A DNA stretch of 30,958 nucleotides, from assembly GCA_964502525.1 (NCBI GenBank), contig CAZCXH010000048.1, forward strand, positions 1-30,958. Direction: 5' to 3'. Shown here piece by piece: positions 1-9,000 of the stretch. This stretch comes from DATLYB01 sp964502525 (GTDB lineage: Bacteria; Bacteroidota; Bacteroidia; Chitinophagales; CAIOSU01). The first letter of the stretch is position 1, and each line of letters opens with the position of its first letter. The notes beneath the pieces are model-generated. The model had not been told where the DNA came from and made no database searches. It saw only the letters and a list, made by a program, of their open reading frames with translations. A program made the position numbers and the translations under genes.

Positions 1-391
1 TCGGAGGGGTGAGGCTGAGACGAAGGCTGGATAAAACCCTTGCCCTCTGATATTCCTAAAAAGATGCGTGCATAGGCAAGCCTTCTGGAGAGGAAAGGGG
101 TGAGGCGATAAAAAGAGCAATTTTTAGAACTGCCCTGAAGAAATACCTTTCCAAAAGTTTCTTTGTGCCACCTTACCGTCATCAATAGCGGATACGACTA
201 TCACGTTTTTCGTTGTTAAGGTTTGGGTTTTGCTTCAAAAATAGAGATTGCTACAAACGGTGTTCTGACACCTCAGTTATACCGGGAAGTTTCGTATTGC
301 CGAAGTCAAAAACCTCCATCATCTGCCGGATGCAAGGCCGGGCTTGGGGCTTTGAATACGAAAAAATAGTAAATTATGGCAAACTGATTCG
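1..391. other. Intergenic/unassigned left edge, no supported gene
   Basis: No frame here shows a recognisable protein. A 70-codon plus-strand frame (213-425) has no family resemblance and runs into the 3' end of the beta-barrel gene on the other strand, so it is not called. The first 120 bases contain two similar purine-rich strings (GGAGGGGTGAGG near 4 and GGAAAGGGGTGAGG near 93), resembling the repetitive intergenic debris common in Bacteroidota genomes. The stretch is otherwise featureless to me. Confidence 0.4.
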
Positions 392-1177
392 CTATTTCAC
401 CGAATCCGCATCCTGTTTCTTCTGATGTCCGCAGAATCCCATCTTTTCCTTTGACGACTTGCCAAAGCCGAAGGCCATCAGCACATACGGACCGCTGGGA
501 CCGAAGTCAGGCGCACCGGCCACCTCGCCACCGCTGTGCCGCCAGTTGTCGTTGGGGATGGCATATTTGTAACCCACGCGGATGCCATCGAGAAAGCCTT
601 TGGTGATGCCTTTGTCATCAGCTTTCCCCCAGATGTAATCCATGCGAACGGAAAAGTCGAGCAGGAAATTTCTTGCATCAAGGTTGTATTCATTCCCGGC
701 AACTTCGCCACCGTTAAGCTGGCTGAGGGGTATGTCGCCCTCGCTGGTGACGTTGAAATCAGTTCTTGCATGACCAATGCCGATCATCGGATAAACTTTG
801 AGATTGGGCATGTCAACAACGGCATAGCCAAAATTCACAGTCGCATTCATGATCTTTGAACGGGTGGTGATGCCTTCGTCATTTTTGCCGAAAAGGTCTT
901 TTACCATCGTGCCGCTTTTCAGCATGGTCAGTTCACCGCCTATCATAAAGCCCTTCATTTGATAATGAAAGCCTGCGCCCATCGGAACATAGTGGTTCTT
1001 GATATCATTGTCCGGGCTGGGCGGCACAAATACCTGCAGGTTATCCTGGTCAATGTTGGCGTATCCGCCTGTGATGTAGAATGACGTTCCGTAATTCTGC
1101 CCGAGGAATTGCGCATTAAGCGTAAACGCGGACATTACGGATAGGGTAGTGATTGCTAAAACTTTCTTGCTGTTCAT
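392..1177 (-). CDS. Outer membrane beta-barrel (porin-like) protein
   Basis: 261 residues. The N-terminus is a classic signal peptide (Lys-Lys at 4-5, hydrophobic core, cleavage near LNA-Q at about 22-23). The mature part alternates aromatic and glycine-rich strands (TSFYITGGYANI, GFMIGGELTM, VYPMIGIGHA, GIRVGYKYAI, YVLMAFGFGK), as expected of an 8-10 strand outer-membrane beta-barrel of the OmpA/porin-like class. A short charged tail of about 20 residues follows the last strand, instead of a terminal aromatic residue. The product should sit in the outer membrane; substrate and partners are unknown. The start chosen is the only one giving a signal peptide. It is transcribed alone, with 153 bases separating it from the upstream gene on the same strand. 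The beta-barrel class is well supported; a specific function is not. Confidence 0.75.
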   Translation of the reverse strand: MNSKKVLAITTLSVMSAFTLNAQFLGQNYGTSFYITGGYANIDQDNLQVFVPPSPDNDIKNHYVPMGAGFHYQMKGFMIGGELTMLKSGTMVKDLFGKNDEGITTRSKIMNATVNFGYAVVDMPNLKVYPMIGIGHARTDFNVTSEGDIPLSQLNGGEVAGNEYNLDARNFLLDFSVRMDYIWGKADDKGITKGFLDGIRVGYKYAIPNDNWRHSGGEVAGAPDFGPSGPYVLMAFGFGKSSKEKMGFCGHQKKQDADSVK

Positions 1178-1330
1178 AATTTTGATTTTAAGGTTTAAAG
1201 AAAGGGGCTAATTGTAAACTTAAACAGAACAGGTGGCGGAATAGTTTAGGAAAGTAGAAAATTTTATGAACCTGGTGAGAGAAATATCCACTTTTGAGTC
1301 CATATCCCAATTTGAAAAATCCGGTTGAAA

Positions 1331-2998
1331 CTACTTCATCCTGTAAACCGTGAAGTTGTTCTTGATTTCCTGTGATGGAAAAACAATAGGGTAGGGCAAT
1401 TCTGTCCGGAGAGCCTGGATGATGTAAACAGCGCTGTGCTTTCTTCCCGATTCAGCCGCTATTCGTTCAAAATCAGCGGAAGTGAGTGCCATATAATTCT
1501 CGTTGAGTTTGGTATCATCACCTGAATATCCCAGCTTTTTCATCCTCCTGATCCATTCTTTCCCGAATTCAGGATTGAAAAACATCTGGGTTCCATCCTT
1601 CCAATCACCATAAATGGTGCGTTCGGATTCAACGCGAAAGCCCTCCATATGGGGCGGCACAATAAACAATGCGTCCCTGGGAGTATTGGCTTTAGCCCAT
1701 TCCTGAGCGGCAAGCCAGGTATCATCCTGCTTGTTCCCGATGGTGAATCCTCCACGCAACAATCCTCCGGCTGCTCCAAGTCCCAGCAGCAAAAGGAGTA
1801 GCGCGTGCATGTAAAAACTCCTGAAGTTCCCGGCAAACCGGGTTACGAGAGCAAACCCCGGAAACACGGCAAGCGCAATGAGCAAAAAGCTGGCATACTT
1901 GGGAAAATTCCCGCTATGGAAGGCTGCGACAAAGCAAATGAAAATGAAAAGTTTTTGAAGCACATTCCCTTTGGTTTTTGATTCTTCAAAAAAGAAGTTG
2001 GAATAGTAAATGATGGCAAAGAAAATCAGCAGGACAAAGCTTCTGAACAGTTGAAACTGGATGACGATTGCAACCGGCAACAATTCTGTGAACAGCGTTC
2101 CCGCCACGCACATTGAAAAAATGGCTGCGCTGGTGAGTATCACGGTTTTATGATGCCAGGCAGTTGGCTGGTAAAGCCGGCATAGGCCGAATCCCACTAT
2201 GAAAAGTGCTGACTGCGTAAGGAGCAACGGACTCCAGCATGTTGGAAACAGGTGATGGGCGGAACGCAGGCGCAGCAATTCGAGCCATTCGGGATCAACC
2301 CGGATCAAGCCCAACGAAGGGGCGGGGTTCAGCGCTTTCAGGTAAAAAACAGGACTGACCAAAACTCCTAAAACCATCAGGCTCACGATCAGATTTTTCC
2401 ATCCTATTTCTTTGATGGAAAAAACGGAGCATGTGAACAGGCAAGCCAATGCATACACTGCCGACAACGGATGAAAGAGAAAAGCAATGCCGGAGAGCGC
2501 ATAAGCCCATACCACTTTTTTCCGGAGGAAACAATAAAATGCAAACAACAGCAGGGGCATCACGAAGGTGCGTTCGAGGAAAAGGCTTTCAACGGTGCGC
2601 ATGCCCGCCAGCGTGGTGAATGAGAAAATGAGGAAGATGACGGAGAAGTAAGCCACTTCCTTTTTCGGATAGAGCGTGAGGGCGATTTTGAAGAAAGCAA
2701 CCAGCGTGGCATACAGGCTCAGGCAATAGAGCGCAAAGAATAAAACCGGCAGCGGAATACCGAGTGTTTTCACCAGCAGCGCGCAGCCGCTGTTGAAATA
2801 AGTGTAGAAATATTTTTTTTCGGCAATAAGAAAATCGTGCGGGTAAAGCGAAGGGTCAATGATGCTTTTAATGAAGGGGATGGTGATGAAATGATTATAC
2901 AGCCCGTAGGTATATTGGTTGATGCCGATGATGGAAGCTGCGCAGATAAGTGCCAGCGCGAGGGCATCAGTGAGGTTGAGTCTTGTCCCATGCATCAT
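1331..2998 (-). CDS. Polytopic inner-membrane protein with DUF6798-like C-terminal domain
   Basis: 555 residues. Roughly the first 420 residues consist of about ten hydrophobic helices separated by short loops, beginning with an Asn/Tyr-rich first loop. This layout resembles GT-C fold integral-membrane glycosyltransferases, although I see no clear catalytic Asp/Glu motif. The last 135 residues are soluble and read W-A...TPRDALFIVPPHMEGFRVES-R...GDWKDG, a pattern I associate with the DUF6798 domain that ends similar bacterial membrane proteins. Two adjacent ATG codons are possible starts; the outer one is used. The neighbour downstream on this strand is the beta-barrel gene, and a phosphotransferase is transcribed divergently. 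Possible roles include envelope glycan or lipid assembly, but that is inference from topology only. Confidence 0.7.
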   Translation of the reverse strand: MMHGTRLNLTDALALALICAASIIGINQYTYGLYNHFITIPFIKSIIDPSLYPHDFLIAEKKYFYTYFNSGCALLVKTLGIPLPVLFFALYCLSLYATLVAFFKIALTLYPKKEVAYFSVIFLIFSFTTLAGMRTVESLFLERTFVMPLLLFAFYCFLRKKVVWAYALSGIAFLFHPLSAVYALACLFTCSVFSIKEIGWKNLIVSLMVLGVLVSPVFYLKALNPAPSLGLIRVDPEWLELLRLRSAHHLFPTCWSPLLLTQSALFIVGFGLCRLYQPTAWHHKTVILTSAAIFSMCVAGTLFTELLPVAIVIQFQLFRSFVLLIFFAIIYYSNFFFEESKTKGNVLQKLFIFICFVAAFHSGNFPKYASFLLIALAVFPGFALVTRFAGNFRSFYMHALLLLLLGLGAAGGLLRGGFTIGNKQDDTWLAAQEWAKANTPRDALFIVPPHMEGFRVESERTIYGDWKDGTQMFFNPEFGKEWIRRMKKLGYSGDDTKLNENYMALTSADFERIAAESGRKHSAVYIIQALRTELPYPIVFPSQEIKNNFTVYRMK

Positions 2999-3275
2999 GG
3001 ATGCAAAGGTTGCTATTGAGTTGCTTAAATGACCATTAAGTTAATAACGGCTGGGTGGGGAAGTGGCTGATATGGCAGGGGTTTTTTATAGACACTTAAA
3101 GAAACCACAAGGGGTGGAAAGCGCTTCCCGCTTTTTGCAAGGCGCATCGTCCTGTGTTGGATTGCATTGCCATGATTCATTCTGTTTAGCAGGTTCCCAT
3201 GCAATGATCCGCAGCGAAAGAATCTTTTAATAATTTCGCCTGCCCAAATACGCTTTCCTCTTCAAAAGTGAAATT
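2999..3275. promoter_or_regulatory. Divergent intergenic region with candidate promoters
   Basis: This 277-base space separates two divergently transcribed genes, so both promoters should lie here. TAATTTCG at 3231-3238 is one mismatch from the Bacteroidota -7 element TAnnTTTG and lies 38 bases before the phosphotransferase start. No convincing -33 TTG is placed at the usual spacing. Nothing else is recognised. Confidence 0.25.
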
Positions 3276-4580
3276 GTGAATAACCGTCTTTTGAGAACGC
3301 TCGCTTTAACCGGCATTTACATTTTCTATTTCCCCTTGGTATTGTTCACCTGCCTGATAGTTTGGCTTGACAGGAAAATCGGGTTTCCGCTTTCCTTCCC
3401 GCGTGACGTGGCGGCTCTGGCAAAGCAGCGGCAATGGTGCGTGGATGAATTGAAAAAGGGAGGAGCATTGCCGCAGGATGCGCAGGTGAATGAATACAAA
3501 GTGACGCCCATGCCGCAGGAGATCATCTTCCGCTCAAACGCAGGCATCGTTGAAATAGACTATACCCGCAACGGTGAACGCAAGCGGCTGAAATGCTTTG
3601 CCAAATTCGCCCCCACGCAAGGCTCCGTGTGGAACAGAACCATTTTTAACCTCCAGCTCAATCACATCAAAGAATCATTCTTCAATCAATATTTTGCAAA
3701 TGCCGATAAGAGCGCTCAATCTCCAACCGCTTATTGCTCAAAAATGTCCGTCATCACCGGCAATCTATGCCTGATAACGGAGTTCATGGATGATTGCGTC
3801 CATTACCTGGATTGCGCTTATGATAGATTCCCCGATGAGCACCTGGCGCTTGCCATCCAAGGCATGTCCACGTTGCATGCCCATTATTGGAAAGACTCTT
3901 CCAAACGCATGGAAAAGATTTTGCCCATCCCGGACAGCGCAGTATATCTTTTCGATTCGCTGATCGCCTCTTCATGGAGCAAAACCGCCCGCACGATTTT
4001 GGTTCAAAGCTGGAGGCGCATGAATGAATTTCAAACCATTCTGCATGGAGATTCCCGCGTGGGCAACATGATGTTTCCATCTGCTGGCAAGGGGCGCTTT
4101 GTGTTCATTGACTGGCAAGCCGTGAGAAGAGGGCGCGCGGTTTATGATCTTGCATATTTTCTTATTCTCAGTCTCACCACCGACCATCGCAGGGCGGTTG
4201 AAAAGCAAAGCGTGGAAACCTATTACCGGCAGTTGATGGAGAAGGGAGTGAATTACCCGCGGGAAGAAATGGAAGATGATTACCGCCATGCCTGCCTGTG
4301 CGTCCTGGTGCTGCTATCGCTGCCCATGCTTAGCGGTGAGGCGAGCGTGGAAGGCGAGGCGGCAAAGATTTTCGCATGGGGCATGAACATCTGGCGTGAA
4401 AGGCTGAAGGCTAAGTTCACAGAATTTGATTATCCATGGATGGCGCGCCATTACGGGATGACCGAGCAGGAAGGGCGCGAAGCGGTTGCCGAAATGCTGG
4501 GCGTAATTGAAAAAAGACTGAGCCGGATAGAACAGGATGCCCTGAACACCCGGCCGATGACATGCACCCAGCCAAAATAA
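3276..4580 (+). CDS. Phosphotransferase, ecdysteroid-kinase/APH-like
   Basis: 434 residues with a GTG start. A hydrophobic N-terminal segment (about residues 8-28) probably anchors the protein in the membrane. The C-terminal lobe has the APH/choline-kinase catalytic signature HGDSRVGNMMF (about residues 256-266, catalytic Asp and Mg-binding Asn), followed by FIDWQAVRRGRAVYDLAYF (metal-binding Asp of the DFG-equivalent motif). This pattern, with an N-terminal FAKFAP Lys segment, matches the EcKinase/CHK-like branch of the protein-kinase-like fold, whose members phosphorylate small hydroxylated molecules or confer aminoglycoside resistance. The substrate cannot be told from sequence. The gene stands alone, divergent from the polytopic membrane protein and ending at a strong hairpin. 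An N-terminal membrane anchor is unusual for this superfamily. Confidence 0.75.
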   Translation: MNNRLLRTLALTGIYIFYFPLVLFTCLIVWLDRKIGFPLSFPRDVAALAKQRQWCVDELKKGGALPQDAQVNEYKVTPMPQEIIFRSNAGIVEIDYTRNGERKRLKCFAKFAPTQGSVWNRTIFNLQLNHIKESFFNQYFANADKSAQSPTAYCSKMSVITGNLCLITEFMDDCVHYLDCAYDRFPDEHLALAIQGMSTLHAHYWKDSSKRMEKILPIPDSAVYLFDSLIASSWSKTARTILVQSWRRMNEFQTILHGDSRVGNMMFPSAGKGRFVFIDWQAVRRGRAVYDLAYFLILSLTTDHRRAVEKQSVETYYRQLMEKGVNYPREEMEDDYRHACLCVLVLLSLPMLSGEASVEGEAAKIFAWGMNIWRERLKAKFTEFDYPWMARHYGMTEQEGREAVAEMLGVIEKRLSRIEQDALNTRPMTCTQPK

Positions 4581-4606
4581 AACCCTCCGGGGTTGCCGGA
4601 GGGTTT
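4580..4606 (+). terminator. Stem-loop terminator after phosphotransferase gene
   Basis: A perfect 11-bp stem, AAACCCTCCGG / CCGGAGGGTTT, with a 5-base loop starts on the last base of the TAA stop codon. The downstream T run is short (TTT). The hairpin lies between convergent genes, so it may act on both strands. Confidence 0.6.
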
Positions 4607-4645
4607 GCATCGAAGGAGGATTTGACCTATGGGCGGGATTTCACA

Positions 4646-4669
4646 GACTTTTGAAAAGTCCCTTTTTTT
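4646..4669 (+). terminator. Second weak hairpin with T tract
   Basis: GACTTTTGAAAAGTC can fold into a short hairpin and is followed by CCTTTTTTTG, giving a second terminator-like signal between the convergent genes at 4580 and 4678. Confidence 0.35.
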
Positions 4670-4677
4670 GCTCATTG

Positions 4678-5748
4678 TTACTGCCCTGCCGGTTTTTTAA
4701 AAACCTTTCCCCGGTATATTTTTTCTCCGTCAGCAATCTCGATAAAGTACATTCCGGTTTGAAGATCACTGATGTTAATAGCCGAAACTTGCCCGTTAAC
4801 CTCCATGCTGCTAACTTCTTTGCCGCCTATGTCGAGTATTTTAATGACACCATGAAAAGATTTTCCTGCGATATTTATAAAATCATAAGCAGGATTAGGG
4901 TAAATATTGACTTCCTCTGCGCTTGCTGATGCAATTCCCGTGGGGCAGCTATAAAAGAATTTTGTGGTTCTGCTGTTATTTTCAAATGCGGACTGCAATT
5001 CGGTCATCTCATCCACATCGTTATTTGAATTATAGGTGTATTGCTGCCTGATGGCGTAAGACCCTGCAGGAATGCTGTCACCGCCTATAACCTCATCGTT
5101 GTCAAATGTTACCTCAGTAATGTTATTAGCAGTTTCCGTCTGGAATATGTCGGCAACCCCGTCACTTGGAATCAGTTTCTTCTTGACATTGTTCTTGTCG
5201 TCAGTCACTACCGAAAGTTCTATTGTATCGCTTCCTATCACAAGGTTTACCGAAGTGATGTTTCCGTTCTGCCATGCGAAGTTGGTAAAGCTGGCTGGAA
5301 AATCGGGGCTGCCCGTGGAATTGGTCAGAGTAACTGCGCTTATATTCCCATTCCCGTCATAGCTGACCGAGTGGGTGGTGGTTGATTGACCGGTGCTGTC
5401 AAAAACAACAGTAACCTTATCGTTGCCATCTCTTGTGTACCTGATGACTCTGTTGAGGGTTTGACCGCCAACGGTATTGATAAACCTGTATTCAACGGGT
5501 AATTGCGAGCCACCATCAAACAACACGACAACAGCGCTGCTTGGACCCGCTGTATCCCACGATTCGGTATTATAAGCTTGCGCCACCCTTCCCATCTGAT
5601 CAATGGTGTATGTAGTGAATCGCCCGGCTCCTGAGCCGACAGTGACCGAATCTTTGATTACATTGCATGACTGTCCTTTGATTTCAGCTAAAGGATAAGA
5701 TGTCAAAAAGATGACAATGAGAAACAGTAAAGATTGTAGGGCATTCAT
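4678..5748 (-). CDS. Secreted T9SS type A sorting-domain protein with YD-like strands
   Basis: 356 residues. The N-terminal signal peptide spans about residues 1-25 (hydrophobic LLFLIVIFL core). The central part repeats short beta units such as VSYDGNGNISAVTL and FAWQNGNITSVNL, resembling YD/RHS-like or DUF4595-type strands. The last 80 residues are a T9SS type A C-terminal domain: VNIYPNPAYDFINI, then IKILDIGGKEV, then LQTGMYFIEIADGEK and a basic terminal strand. The protein is therefore predicted to cross the outer membrane through the type IX system and be released or surface-attached. It converges with the phosphotransferase gene. Secretion is well supported; molecular function is unknown. 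Confidence 0.8.
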   Translation of the reverse strand: MNALQSLLFLIVIFLTSYPLAEIKGQSCNVIKDSVTVGSGAGRFTTYTIDQMGRVAQAYNTESWDTAGPSSAVVVLFDGGSQLPVEYRFINTVGGQTLNRVIRYTRDGNDKVTVVFDSTGQSTTTHSVSYDGNGNISAVTLTNSTGSPDFPASFTNFAWQNGNITSVNLVIGSDTIELSVVTDDKNNVKKKLIPSDGVADIFQTETANNITEVTFDNDEVIGGDSIPAGSYAIRQQYTYNSNNDVDEMTELQSAFENNSRTTKFFYSCPTGIASASAEEVNIYPNPAYDFINIAGKSFHGVIKILDIGGKEVSSMEVNGQVSAINISDLQTGMYFIEIADGEKIYRGKVFKKPAGQ

Positions 5749-5881
5749 TTTTTTGATTAATTTTTAGTTAGATTAAAATTGAAGGGGGAAAATTACTTTT
5801 TCCTTGACTATCATTCAGGAACTTTATTCAGCGCAGCCTTGTGGATAAACTGACATTGTGGAAAGTGCAACGGACCCGGGA

Positions 5882-5911
5882 TTGTAAAAGCTAAATAATT
5901 ATCTATATTTA
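5882..5911 (+). promoter_or_regulatory. Candidate Bacteroidota promoter for the giant repeat protein
   Basis: TTG at 5882-5884 is followed, after 19 bases, by TATATTTA (5904-5911). This fits the phylum's -33 TTG / -7 TAnnTTTG arrangement with one mismatch. It lies about 95 bases before the GTG start at 6007. It is a sequence match only. Confidence 0.3.
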
Positions 5912-6006
5912 AACAGTTAAGCGCCAGTATGAATCTATTGGCGCGAATTGCGGTAAGGCTTGGATGATTTTTTCGAAATTTACGGAAAAGTGATTTACAT
6001 TACGTT

Positions 6007-9000
6007 GTGCGCATTTATTTAAAAATCAATGATTTGGGCAAGCTGATATTGGCTGTCGCTTTAAGTTTTGCCTTTTCACAGGCACTGCCTCAGTGCGCCC
6101 CAGGGCAGGAACTCGTGACTATTGAAATCACTACTGATGATTTTGGCAATGAAACCTCGTGGGAGTTGTACCAGGTGAACGGTGGGATGGTGGCTTCAGG
6201 TCCTGTTGGTCCAGCCTATGCCGGTAACACGACTTATTTCGAGAATGTCTGCGTTGACACCGGAAGTTGTTACTATTTTGTCATGAATGACGGCTTCGGT
6301 GACGGGATGTGCTGTTTTTATGGGGATGGGTACTTCATTGTTTATTATGCTGGAGATTCTATCGGTGGCGGTGGTGTTTTTGCCGACATGTCCGCTGTCT
6401 ATGGAATCGGCAGTTGCACAGCCGTAACCCCGCTTTATACCAACCACAATACTTACACTCCCCCGCAATTGGTTAATGACGTTTTTCTCGGTTCCTGCGT
6501 GGAGGCGTTTAACATCAATTATACAGGGGTGCCTGCTGCGGTGGGCTACTTCTCCAATGGCTCCTCAATGGGAATGGAAACAGGCTTGATACTTACCACT
6601 GGAAACACGGATATAGGTCCCGGTCCCAACAATACCGGATCAGCCGGATATGAAACTTTTTCACCCGGAGACCCCATCTTAGGCGCTGTTACAGGAGTTA
6701 CGGCAGATTCGAACGCGGCTTCCCTCGAATTTGACTTCATTTCATTCAACGATACTGTTACTTTCCGCTACATTTTTGCATCGGAAGAATACAATGAGTT
6801 TGTTTGTTCGCAGTATAATGATGTTTTCGCATTTCTCGTCACCGGCCCAGGTTATGCTCCCAATACCAACATAGCGGTACTGCCGGGCACAAGCATCCCG
6901 GTGGCTATCAATACGGTTAATAATGGCAGCCCCGGTGACTTTCCGGGCGTGCCTTACGACTGCGCATTGGTCACAACACCGCCTGCCGATCTTGCCAATA
7001 CTGCATTTTATGTTGATAATGCCGGTGGCCTTGTTACGCAGTTTGACGGATACACCGTTCCGATTACAGCAACAATGATGGTGGTTCCCTGCGACACTTA
7101 TCATATCAAAATGGTTATCGCTGACGTGGGGGATGGATTATGGGATTCAGGGGTTTTGCTGGAAGCCGAAAGCTTCACCGCAGGCGCAAGCGTTGGAATT
7201 CACGCGGCAACTTCAGATGGCACAAAAAATGCCCACGAAGGCTGCAATGACGGAAGCTTTACTTTTTTTCGTGAAGACAGTTCTGATGTTGACTATCCGG
7301 TATCCATTTCTTTCATTCTTTCGGGAACAGCTGCTGAAGGCGTTGATTACAGTGTCGCGTCACATACGGTTGTCATTCCGGCAAATGAATTTTCAGCGGG
7401 TGTAAATATCATCACTGCCCTGGATGGGGCTGCTGAGTTGCCGGAAAGTGTGATTCTTTCATACCAGGACGTCTGCAATTGCAATGTGTTCAAAAGGGAC
7501 ACCATCTTCATTTTTGACAATGCGGTGCTGGGCGCAAATGCTGCCGGCCCGGCTCTCATCTGCCAGGGGCAGCAGGCAACGCTTAATGCCTCCGGTAATG
7601 GCAGCAGCAGCATTCCTTACTCCTACTCGTGGTCAACCGGAGATTCAACTCAGCAAATTACTGTCAGCCCTGACACTACCACTTCCTATACAGTCACGGT
7701 TTCTGACGGATGCGCGGGGCAAACTGCCACCGCTGCTTTCCAGCTTAATGTCGCCCCTGAAGTGATCGCTTCTTTCGCAACCATTACCCCTCAATGCCTT
7801 CCCGGCAACAGCTTTGACTTTATCAATGCCAGCGTTTACACAGGCGTTCCAACTTTTTTCTGGGATCTTGGCGATGCGGCAACTGATAATGCTGAAGATG
7901 TTTTAGGTCATTCGTATGCTGCCGCAGGAAGCTATGATGTGTTTCTAAGGGTAACCGTTAACGGTTGCACCGACTCAATCACTCAGACGGTTGAAGTTTT
8001 AGAACCAGTCGCTACGAACATTACTGCGGCTATATGCCCCGACAGTTCGATTTTTGCGGGTGGCGCAAACCAGAATACTGCCGGAATTTATTACGATACG
8101 TTGATTGCAGCCAATGGCTGTGACAGTGTTGTAATTACTGATCTCAGCATACTGCCTTACCTGCACATGTTTCAGCTTGCAGTGATTTGCGAAGGCGATT
8201 CCTTTTTTGCCGGAGGCGGATTTCAGGATTCTCCGGGTGTGTATCTTGATACTGTTCCTTCGGGATTGGGATGTGATATGGTCGTGAATACCGAATTGAC
8301 GGTTTTAAATGATGTGCTATTCCACCGCGATGCATCAATCTGCGAAGGTGATTCTTTTCTTGCCGGAGGAACGTGGCAGGATTCATCCGGGGTTTTTCAT
8401 GACACGCTCGTTGCGGCAAATGCCTGCGACAGCATTGTGATTACAAGCCTCACCGTGTTGCGGCATGCCGCTGGAGCAACCGGCATCAGCATCTGTGAAG
8501 GCGATTCGATTTTTGTTGGCGGAGCCTATCAGAAAATTGGCGGAAGCTATTTGGACACGTTGATGGCAGCCAATGGCTGCGACAGCATCCTCACTACCAA
8601 CCTCACTGTGCTGGATACAAGNNNNNNNNNNNNNNNNNNNNNNNNNNNNNNNNNNNNNNNNNNNNNNNNNNNNNNNNNNNNNNNNNNNNNNNNNNNNNNN
8701 NNNNNNNNNNNNNNNNNNNNNCGTCAGCACCGTGAATGTTTCCATTTGCGATGGCGACACGTATTTTGCGGGAGGCGCCTTTCAAGGCACTGCTGGAATT
8801 TATTATGACACCCTTTCAAATGCCAACAATTGCGACAGCGTTGTCATCACCGATTTGAGCATTCGAAACAACAGCGGTGCAACAAGGGCGGCAAGCATCT
8901 GCGAAGGTGATTCGTTCCTTGCCGGAGGAGCCTGGCAGCACGCAAGCGGAAGTTACATTGATGTGCTGGTGTCAGCCAATGGCTGCGACAGCATCCTTAC

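Noticed and set aside
213..425. 70-codon plus-strand frame near the left edge
   Set aside because: Cys/Arg-rich translation without family resemblance; overlaps the end of the beta-barrel gene.
536..859. 107-codon plus-strand frame inside the beta-barrel gene
   Set aside because: Entirely antisense to a gene with a signal peptide and barrel strands; no independent support.
8383..8785. Minus-strand frames crossing the N gap
   Set aside because: They include the undefined bases and are antisense to the repeat array.
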